Translations under genes and position numbers: made by a program | The notes under the pieces: generated by a model | What the model saw: only the letters and a program-made list of their open reading frames with translations | What the model was told of the DNA's origin: nothing | Database searches by the model: none | Source: Cyanobacteria bacterium UBA8803 | GTDB taxonomy: Bacteria > Cyanobacteriota > Cyanobacteriia > Cyanobacteriales > Coleofasciculaceae | Direction of reading: 5' to 3' | DNA length: 18,518 bases | NCBI GenBank assembly: GCA_003505715.1 | Contig: DNXU01000242.1 | Coordinates: forward strand, 1-18,518 | Shown here: piece after piece, positions 12,582 to 18,518 of the stretch | Layout of the letters: every line of letters begins with the position of its first letter | Numbering within the stretch: the stretch's first letter is position 1

Positions 12582-14939
12582 CTAATACCGCTCCCAAAAA
12601 GGCTGGAAACCACGCCGCTTCAAAATATCCACCTCCAACCGCTGCACCCGTCGAGTTAATTCAGGATTAGGAGTCCCGGAATCAGCCTCCTGTTCCTCAT
12701 TCAATGCCCGAAACTGTTCTAGCGCTGTAAATGGATAATCTTGAGCTGCATTTAACTCGGCCAAATTGCGACGCGCTGCTAGATAATTGGGATTAATCTC
12801 TAGCACCCGCTTATACAGCTGAGTCGCCTCGACATAGCGCTGCTGGGTAAACCGCACCCCACCTAAGGCCATCAGCGCTCCAATATTATCCGGCTCTCGT
12901 TGTAAAATCTCTCGGTAAGCCTCACTCGCTAACTCTAAATCCTTTAACGCCAGCGCTAACTCACCCTTAACAAAGTAAGCACTTAAGTTATCGGGATTGC
13001 GACTAATTAACCGTTCTACCTCAGCCATCGCCTGATCTGGATCTCGCTGTGCAATCACCTGCAACCGTCGCAGCTGTACTGGCGTATTATCCGGATCGAT
13101 TTCCAACAGGGCATTATAAAGCGCCTCTCGCTCAGCCGCTGGGGGTAAAGCACCAACTAAACTAAATAACTCCGGCGGTAAATCCGTTGCGGGTTGAGTT
13201 TGCAACCATTGCTCTAGTACTGCCTCTGCCTCAGATTGAGAAATACGCTCCGTCTGATAAGCGATCGCCGTCCGTCCCAGTCGCACCAACATATCATCCG
13301 GATTGCGCTCTAGCAATTGGTCGTAAATGGCGATCGCATCATCCGGACGGCCTTGAGCTAGCCGAATTCCCGCTAACCCCCGCAACGCACTCTCTAGCAA
13401 ATTACTATTCGGATTGCTTTGCAGAATGGCTTGATAGCGAGAAGCACTAGCCTCTAGCTTACCTTCCCGACGGTCAATCTCCGCTAGCAACAGTTCCGCC
13501 GTCAGATCCGACCCCCCAACTGCCGTCGCCGTATAAGCCGCGATCGCCTGCTTGGCTTCAGCCAGCTGATTCTCTTGAATCAACATCTGAGCCACCCGAA
13601 AATGCAAAAATGGCTCATCCACTCCAGCCGCCAGCAGATTCTGATAAATCGGCAATAGCGCCGGATCGGGAGGGTCTAGGGGTATCAGCGCTTTGGCCAA
13701 CTCCCGCAGTTCTGCCGCTTCCGACGGCATTGGCTGCAATACTTCCAGTAAACGCTGCTGCAACTCGCTGCGCGAAATACGGCCCAATTGACCCGCCAAC
13801 GCCAACTGCTTCACCACCAAACTCCGATTAGATGGCTGCTGCTGTACCAACTGTTGATATAGTTCCAACGCTGCTGCTCGCTCTGAGGGTAACTCGCTCA
13901 GCACGTCCGCCACTTCTCTTACCAACGCAAAGGAAGCCTGTCCCGTTGAAGACAGCACCTGACGGTACAACGCTGCACCTTCCTGATACAAATCAGTACG
14001 GCGCGAACGTCGGCCAATCGAAGTCAGCGCCCGCGCCAACGGCAGTGCCGCATCGTTGCGACCCCGCAACGGTTCTAGCACCGCCAGCGCCTCAGAAATC
14101 TGCCCGGAAGCCGCATAAGATTGAGCCAAATCGGCTCGCAACTGAATCGTCGTCCCATCCAGCTGCTTAGACTGCTGCAACTGAGTCTCCAATATCTGGA
14201 TCGCGCCAGCCGCATTACCAGTTTCCCGCAGCGCCAGCGCATAAGCTCCCGCTGCATAAACCGGAACCGTCTTCCCCGTCGCCTGGTAACGATTAAACAG
14301 TGCCAACCCTTGCTGGTAATCACCGCTATAGGTATAGATCTGAGCCGCACCCAGCAGTGTCTCCGGCGTAGGATTATTCGCCAACAACATCTCGTAATCC
14401 GTCAGCGACTCAGCAAAACGCCCTTGATACCCCAACAGTAAGGCCCGTTGAGCGCGAGCCTTAGTATCATTGGGAGTCTGATTTAACAGCACCGTCAGCG
14501 CTTCAATCCCGCGAGCCTGCCAGTCTTGCTGATAAACCCCCATCTCACCCACCGCTCTAAGAGCAGTTTGGTTATTAGGGTCTCGCTCTAGCACTTGATT
14601 GTAAGCCGTCCAAGCATCAGCATTCCGTCCTCGCCGTTGATAGGCGATCGCCAATCCCAACTTTGCCTCTAAGGACTGAGGATTACTGCGCAGTGCCTGT
14701 TCAAAGGCTCGAATTGCATCATCTACCCATCCCTTCTCCAGCAGTGCGTAACCCTGACGCACAGCTGCTGGCATCGCTTGCGCCTGTACCGCAGGCACTA
14801 CCAAATCCATCGGCCATAAAGGCAGTCCGCCAGACAACCCCAAAAAGAGCAAACAAGCCAAACCCCGAAACCACCGAGACTGTTGTTTGCTAGCAGGGGA
14901 AGATAAAGCCTGAAATTCAGCTTTACGTTGTTCGTCCAT
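12582..14939 (-). CDS. Secreted multi-TPR protein, AlgK/BcsC-like scaffold (function unproven)
   Basis: The protein is about 785 residues from the ATG at 14937-14939. An upstream in-frame start at 15152 would add 71 residues, but that extension looks non-coding and crosses a 57-bp inverted repeat. From 14939 the N-terminus is a good signal peptide: a basic stretch (KQQSRWFRG), a hydrophobic core (LACLLFLGLSGG) and VQAQA as a likely cleavage site. The rest is nearly all tetratricopeptide repeats, seen as recurring A-x-Y-x-x-x-L-x-x-x-P units such as AIRAFEQALRSNPQSLEAKL near the N-terminus and ATQLYKRVLEINPNYLAARR near the C-terminus. No catalytic motif is seen. The outer-membrane barrel gene lies 216 bp upstream on the same strand. 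TPR plus barrel recalls AlgK/AlgE or the two halves of BcsC in polysaccharide export, but that role is inference. Confidence 0.88.
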   Translation of the reverse strand: MDEQRKAEFQALSSPASKQQSRWFRGLACLLFLGLSGGLPLWPMDLVVPAVQAQAMPAAVRQGYALLEKGWVDDAIRAFEQALRSNPQSLEAKLGLAIAYQRRGRNADAWTAYNQVLERDPNNQTALRAVGEMGVYQQDWQARGIEALTVLLNQTPNDTKARAQRALLLGYQGRFAESLTDYEMLLANNPTPETLLGAAQIYTYSGDYQQGLALFNRYQATGKTVPVYAAGAYALALRETGNAAGAIQILETQLQQSKQLDGTTIQLRADLAQSYAASGQISEALAVLEPLRGRNDAALPLARALTSIGRRSRRTDLYQEGAALYRQVLSSTGQASFALVREVADVLSELPSERAAALELYQQLVQQQPSNRSLVVKQLALAGQLGRISRSELQQRLLEVLQPMPSEAAELRELAKALIPLDPPDPALLPIYQNLLAAGVDEPFLHFRVAQMLIQENQLAEAKQAIAAYTATAVGGSDLTAELLLAEIDRREGKLEASASRYQAILQSNPNSNLLESALRGLAGIRLAQGRPDDAIAIYDQLLERNPDDMLVRLGRTAIAYQTERISQSEAEAVLEQWLQTQPATDLPPELFSLVGALPPAAEREALYNALLEIDPDNTPVQLRRLQVIAQRDPDQAMAEVERLISRNPDNLSAYFVKGELALALKDLELASEAYREILQREPDNIGALMALGGVRFTQQRYVEATQLYKRVLEINPNYLAARRNLAELNAAQDYPFTALEQFRALNEEQEADSGTPNPELTRRVQRLEVDILKRRGFQPFWERY

Positions 14940-15016
14940 GAGGGTAAAACCTGAAAACTTAAATGTAGAATCTTGGTTTTTAGGGACTTCCAACAAATAA
15001 ATTATCCAGTCCATCA

Positions 15017-15073
15017 GGGCGAGTCGATTTATTTTGTCGGCAAGCATTAATATATTGAAATAGCGACTCACCC
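15017..15073. repeat. 57-bp inverted repeat, copy B
   Basis: The arms GGGCGAGTCG (15017-15026) and CGACTCACCC (15064-15073) pair with one mismatch, which would be a G-U pair in RNA. The unit lies in the 216-bp gap between the barrel and TPR genes. Read on the minus strand it begins TGTAGGGGTGAGTCGCT, close to copy A's TGTACGGGCGAGTCGCT, so the similarity extends past the arms. Confidence 0.72.
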
Positions 15074-15155
15074 CTACATTGGATACTTTTTTATTGGGAA
15101 CTCCCTTAGTGGCAAAAGAGGTGCATCCTAATTTGGCCAAAACAATGCGCACCCA

Positions 15156-16946
15156 TTACGGATAAAGTTGCCAATCCGTCTTAACCCGGAACCCCAAAAT
15201 TGTCTCCGAGAAACCTTCCCGTTCTTGCAGCACTACCCCTGCCCGGAGATTGCGTGCTACCCGTACATCATAGAACAACTCCCAGACATCATTATCCTCA
15301 GAGAAATCCCGACCGAAAGCATAGCCAAGACCCAAACGGTCATCCTTCAAAAACAGATCTAAGAAATTGAGGCCGAAATTATAGGTTTCCAAGTCATCGT
15401 CGCGATCGCTATTTTTGAGCCAACCATAACGCGCAAACAGCCCCATCTTAATCTGCGGAATATACAACTCCCCATTAATTCCGAAAGCATGTTCGCGATC
15501 GCCGTCGCGAGTGCCAAACACTCCATCCCGCCCGGTATCCTTATTAGTAGCATAGGTGGCCCGCACAATCCCATAACCAGCCCGGAAACCGATCTCACCC
15601 GCAAACGCATCCAAGCTAAAATCACCTAGATTCCGCTCGCTAGAAAATACTGCCGCCTTAGCCTCAACATTGTCGGTAACATTCCAATTCAGCAGCGCTC
15701 CCACCCGAGAACCAATTCCCGCCGACGCCAAAGCCGGATTCGTCTGAAGCAAAGGATGGAAGAAATGAGTAGTACTATCCTTAGCAAAACTATTGCGGTC
15801 GAAATAAGACGTGAGATCCATCAAACCCGTTGTCAACCGCAAATTGGGATAACTTGGCAGAGAGCCAGTAAAATACAACTCGCTCAAACCGATCCCACTG
15901 CCTTCAGTCCCCGCAAAATCATCACCAGTGGCTAAATCGACAATCGCACCAAATAAAGCATTCGGAGACACCGGATAAATTCCCCGCAACCGCAACCGCG
16001 CCGCATCATCCCCCTGATTCAAGTAAACCCCTTGCACATCAAGAGTTGGAGTCAGCGCCTCATTTTTCGACGGCGAATTCTCGGGAATTAATGACGCATC
16101 AGGAGCATTTTCTCCAGCAGATTGCGCCAGCAGCTGAGACTCACCCACTGGCGGCTTCGGCACCAAAGCCTCCGGTACCGCCGCAGGTTCATCCGCCACC
16201 GTCACATCCCCAGGCAAGTGATACTCCACCGAATGCAGCATCGGAGCCGCCACTGGCAGCTTTGGCACCAAAGCCTCCGGCACCGCCGCAGATTCTTCTG
16301 CCAGCGCTACTTGCTCTGTTTTCTGATGGTCAACCTCATCCAGCACAACCACTGGCGGCTTCGGCACTAAAGCCTCCGGCACCGTCGCCGGTTCATCCGC
16401 TACCGCCACATCTCCAGGCAAGTGATATTCCACCGAATGCAGCATCGGAGCCGCCACTGGTGGTTTCGGCACCAAAGCCTCCGGCAGTGTAGCAGGTTCT
16501 CTCCCCACCGCCACTTGCTCAGGTAACTGCTGTTCAGAAACTTCTTTTGTCTCGAACTTCCGAACTCCCGAATTCCCGAACTCCGAACTCCGAACCTCCT
16601 GAACTTCTGCCTTCTCCTGTTCAGAACCCTCTACAACCTCAAAGTTCGGCAATTCGTGTTGCTGCTCCATCAAGGCAATATCTGCAACCGCCTGACTTTC
16701 CTCCTCTGCCGCTGGGGAGATTTTCTCCTCAACCAACTCATCAAGCTCAGTCGCTGCCGAACTGGCATCGCTGGCAGCTTCATCTTCCACTGTCCGTTCC
16801 GGCAAACTCGCAGACAACTCGGAAGGATTAGCCTGAGCGGGTTCGCTTCCCAGAACCGCAGCCACCGAAAAAACCGATAGCGCTCCTGCCGAAGTGGAGC
16901 CAACGGACAGCAGATAGCTCAGCCAGACCGACCGCAGTAAGGCCAT
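15156..16946 (-). CDS. OprB-like outer-membrane beta-barrel protein with long Pro-rich repeated N-terminal region
   Basis: From the ATG at 16944-16946 the protein has 596 residues. It begins MALLRSVWLSYLL and ends a signal peptide at AQA near residue 39. GTG 17003 and ATG 16994 are upstream alternatives, but they add an unusual polar prefix. Residues about 40-300 are acidic, Pro/Ala/Val-rich and probably disordered; PEALVPKxPV occurs four times, and a 68-residue unit containing HSVEYHLPGDV is repeated. Residues about 300-596 look like a beta-barrel: alternating strands with aromatic and acidic turns and a C-terminus ending in DWQLYP. The stretch TTGLMDLTSYFDRNSFAKD resembles OprB-family carbohydrate porins. 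It probably sits in the outer membrane with a periplasmic linker. The TPR gene follows on the same strand, so the two may be co-transcribed. Substrate unknown. Confidence 0.82.
   Translation of the reverse strand: MALLRSVWLSYLLSVGSTSAGALSVFSVAAVLGSEPAQANPSELSASLPERTVEDEAASDASSAATELDELVEEKISPAAEEESQAVADIALMEQQHELPNFEVVEGSEQEKAEVQEVRSSEFGNSGVRKFETKEVSEQQLPEQVAVGREPATLPEALVPKPPVAAPMLHSVEYHLPGDVAVADEPATVPEALVPKPPVVVLDEVDHQKTEQVALAEESAAVPEALVPKLPVAAPMLHSVEYHLPGDVTVADEPAAVPEALVPKPPVGESQLLAQSAGENAPDASLIPENSPSKNEALTPTLDVQGVYLNQGDDAARLRLRGIYPVSPNALFGAIVDLATGDDFAGTEGSGIGLSELYFTGSLPSYPNLRLTTGLMDLTSYFDRNSFAKDSTTHFFHPLLQTNPALASAGIGSRVGALLNWNVTDNVEAKAAVFSSERNLGDFSLDAFAGEIGFRAGYGIVRATYATNKDTGRDGVFGTRDGDREHAFGINGELYIPQIKMGLFARYGWLKNSDRDDDLETYNFGLNFLDLFLKDDRLGLGYAFGRDFSEDNDVWELFYDVRVARNLRAGVVLQEREGFSETILGFRVKTDWQLYP
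16147..16489 (-). repeat. In-frame 204-bp tandem duplication in the barrel gene linker
   Basis: Segments starting at 16147 and 16351 are near-identical for about 139 bp each at an offset of 204 bp (68 codons). Both encode the HSVEYHLPGDV segment flanked by PEALVPKPPV elements. Differences are mostly at third codon positions, so the duplication is not brand new and reading frame has been kept. Confidence 0.85.
16552..16608 (-). repeat. Short tandem repeat (GTTCGGA-type) inside the coding sequence
   Basis: On the minus strand about six consecutive units of 7-8 bases (GTTCGGA, GTTCGGGA, ATTCGGGA, GTTCGGAA) run through the region encoding VRSSEFGNSGVRKFE. Such short tandem repeats are common between genes in filamentous cyanobacteria. 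Here the array lies inside the gene, in the part predicted to be disordered. Confidence 0.7.
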
Positions 16947-17011
16947 TGTCAGTTGCTTATCAGTATTACTAGCTATTTGAATGATGTCTCTCATAAGCAC
17001 CACAGTTGCTG

Positions 17012-17041
17012 ATAGGTGTACTTGAGTAGTAAAAGTGTCAA
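17012..17041 (-). promoter_or_regulatory. Possible sigma-70 promoter for the barrel-TPR genes
   Basis: On the minus strand a perfect TTGACA (17036-17041) is followed, after 15-18 bases, by TACACCTAT, which gives only a weak -10. Transcription would start near 17005, so the GTG at 17003 would have no leader. This favours the ATG at 16946 or 16994. By-eye match only. Confidence 0.35.
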
Positions 17042-17752
17042 TTCTTTACTTTTCACAGGCCCTAAAAGAGCCTCCGGAAAAAATCCGCAATTGTGGATGC
17101 AATAATCCCTGTTCTCAAAACAGCTCAACAATTCATAGTTCTCTATAACTAAACCAGCTGAGCCTATCAAAAACCCTGTCTTAAATAGACCGACTTAATG
17201 GTACGATATAAGTTCCAAATTTCTATTGACTAAATAATCAAAATATGCCAAATTGATTTAATCAATGCCTGCCCTTCTCCCCAGTAAAATAGAGAACTTG
17301 AGGAGAACTAAATAATAAATAACACCTAAATTAGGCAACTAAAAATAAGAAATATATCAGCTTAGAACAAACTGACCTCAGAGCTAACACGGGAGTTCCT
17401 AACTGCGCAGAAACTTTACTATCTAGCAAAGATAAAATAAGCTTGAACAGAAGAATGCACGAGTGCAGAAGTTCAGGAGTTCAGGAGAAAATAATTTAAG
17501 TGAACCTAAAACTAAACTACCTTTACATTTTGAACCTGAATCCATAAAGATTTCATGAAGAAAGCGCAGTTAATTGATGAAGATAAGATGAATTTATTTA
17601 TTTTCTTAAACGGAAGTTGCCCCCGCCGATGGTATCGAGAATAAGCCCTAGGGGGCGTGGATGATCGTTATTGCACCCTCAACCCAAGTAGGGCGAGGGG
17701 GAGCAAGATAAAATCAAGTAACAAATAATACCTTTAATAAGGAAAATAGGCA

Positions 17753-17809
17753 GGGCGACCCAATAAATTCTATTCGCCTGCCTACCTAACCCTAAACAGC
17801 GGGTCGCCC
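17753..17809. repeat. 57-bp inverted repeat, copy C
   Basis: The arms GGGCGACCC (17753-17761) and GGGTCGCCC (17801-17809) are exact reverse complements ending a 57-bp unit. It lies 38 bp past the CheW gene stop. On the minus strand it begins GGGCGACCCGCTGT, aligned with GGGCGAGTCGCTGT of copy A; the GT to CC change is compensated in the other arm. Confidence 0.75.
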
Positions 17810-17847
17810 CTAGAGCAGATCTGGTGAAAAGGCGTGCGATCGCTAAT

Positions 17848-18495
17848 TCAATATGAGCCAGGAGGCAATGCTTGGTTGGATTGAACTAACTGATCGGGAT
17901 TGAGTAAAAATAGCGGTGGTTGCTCTTTATTTTGTACGACTAAGGCACTCACGCATCGAATATTTCCTTGAGCCATATACTCTGAGGTGAGGGGCATAAA
18001 GGCTTCCTCAGGTACGCGCTGTAAGGAAGGTGGATCTGCAATTGGTAATCCCGCTAGTTTTCCGGCTCGATTCTGGACAATTAGCAGGTAGCCTTCTCCA
18101 GTATCTTCCTGGCTCGGTTCTGGGGTGATGGGGACATTTATCGCGCCAGAAACCGTGAGATCGTCTGAGAGGTTAACCTCGGAAATCTCTACCTCTGGGG
18201 GAGCGTCCTCTTGCTCTAGGGAACTGGGATTGAGCGATAACTTCTGTCTCGGTATTCCCTTAAAGATGCGATGGTCTATATCTATGACAAGTAATTCTCG
18301 ATCTTGATAAAGTGTTAGGCCCACTGCTCCCCCCTGGGGTGCGCCATAAATCTTGCCCATAGAGATAACTTTTTGTACGGCCCTAATGGGTAGGGCAAAG
18401 CCTTCGGAGTAAAGGCGAAACACAATTAATTGTTGAGTGGCTTTAGCCTTGCGATTGGCAAAGCGTCGGGAGCTAAGAGGAGAAAAAACAGCCAT
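17848..18495 (-). CDS. CheW-like chemotaxis/phototaxis adaptor (PilI/PixI type)
   Basis: The 215-residue protein has a single CheW-type domain. The first sheet is QLIVFRLYSEGFALPIRAVQKVI, then LTLYQDRELLVIDID, and later YLLIVQNRAGKLAGLPIADP and LFLLNPDQLVQ. CheW proteins link a chemoreceptor to the CheA kinase at the inner face of the cytoplasmic membrane. In cyanobacteria such adaptors usually serve type IV pilus motility and phototaxis. An acidic insert of about 45 residues (SSLEQEDAPPEVEISEV onward) separates the two halves and makes the protein longer than the usual 150-170 residues. The ATG at 18493-18495 is 23 bp from the window edge, so partner genes are out of view. It has no visible link to the biosynthetic cluster. 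Confidence 0.85.
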   Translation of the reverse strand: MAVFSPLSSRRFANRKAKATQQLIVFRLYSEGFALPIRAVQKVISMGKIYGAPQGGAVGLTLYQDRELLVIDIDHRIFKGIPRQKLSLNPSSLEQEDAPPEVEISEVNLSDDLTVSGAINVPITPEPSQEDTGEGYLLIVQNRAGKLAGLPIADPPSLQRVPEEAFMPLTSEYMAQGNIRCVSALVVQNKEQPPLFLLNPDQLVQSNQALPPGSY

Positions 18496-18518
18496 ATTAG
18501 AGGGATGAGGGATGAGGG

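Larger units (their letters stand above)
16947..17847. other. Intergenic region, about 900 bp, no gene found
   Basis: I see no plausible gene on either strand. The region is AT-rich and holds the candidate promoter near 17012-17041, a short tandem repeat AGTTCAGG x2 around 17470-17486, a weak GCCCCC/GGGGGC inverted repeat (17619-17656) and the 57-bp inverted repeat at 17753-17809. A small RNA cannot be excluded. Confidence 0.6.

Noticed and set aside
13187..14441. Several plus-strand and alternate-frame open frames over the TPR gene
   Set aside because: They are Pro/Arg-rich shadows of the TPR coding sequence with no domain or ribosome-binding site.
14940..15152. N-terminal extension of the TPR protein from the start at 15152
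   Set aside because: The added 71 residues have no domain character, precede a good signal peptide and overlap the 57-bp inverted repeat, so the ATG at 14939 is preferred.
16046..16492. Plus-strand Pro-rich open frame of 148 codons
   Set aside because: It mirrors the repeats of the barrel gene linker; composition follows from the opposite strand.
16947..17003. GTG at 17003 as start of the barrel gene
   Set aside because: It would put a 19-residue polar prefix before the signal peptide and would leave almost no leader after the candidate promoter.
12487..17809. CRISPR array
   Set aside because: The 57-bp units are about 2.5 kb apart, have variable interiors and lack regular spacers.
622..17843. 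Recurrent GCGATCGC octamers as regulatory sites
   Set aside because: They are scattered through coding and non-coding DNA, as expected for the abundant HIP1 octamer of cyanobacteria; used only as a lineage hint.

Overview
The window looks like cyanobacterial chromosome. The octamer GCGATCGC (HIP1-like) recurs about a dozen times in 18.5 kb, there are short tandem repeats of the GTTCGGA / AGTTCAGG kind, and the proteins (interrupted NRPS modules, an OprB-like barrel, a CheW of the PilI/PixI type) fit a filamentous, metabolite-rich cyanobacterium. All genes I can support lie on the minus strand, so the window reads right to left. No species can be named from the sequence.

Right part (about 12.58-18.5 kb), reading right to left: a CheW-like adaptor (17848-18495); about 900 bp without a gene (16947-17847) holding an inverted repeat and a short tandem repeat; a secreted outer-membrane beta-barrel protein with a long Pro-rich, internally repeated N-terminal region (15156-16946); and a large periplasmic TPR protein (12582-14939). 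The barrel and TPR genes form a pair that may act in envelope or exopolysaccharide export (inference).

Left part (1-12.3 kb): the 5' end of a biosynthetic cluster. It starts with a free-standing carrier protein (12022-12294) that resembles the pyrrolyl carrier PltL, followed by a PltA-like flavin-dependent halogenase (10529-11914) and then a giant NRPS gene that starts at 10399 and runs off the left edge after at least 3466 codons. The visible NRPS order is C - A(Thr) with an FkbM methyltransferase inside it - PCP - Cy - A(Cys) with a second methyltransferase-like domain inside it - PCP - Cy - A (cut off). Pocket residues read by eye give a Thr code for module 1 and a Cys code for module 2. 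Module 3 is a close copy of module 2. The simplest reading (inference) is a halogenated acyl or aroyl (perhaps pyrrolyl) starter on the free carrier, condensed with a probably O-methylated threonine, then two or more thiazolines that may be alpha-methylated or epimerised. No enzyme that loads the carrier, no pyrrole-forming dehydrogenase and no release domain is in view; they would lie left of position 1 or elsewhere.

Three intergenic 57-bp inverted repeats with related arms (12487-12543, 15017-15073, 17753-17809) look like one small dispersed repeat family. A 14-bp hairpin sits between the halogenase and the NRPS.
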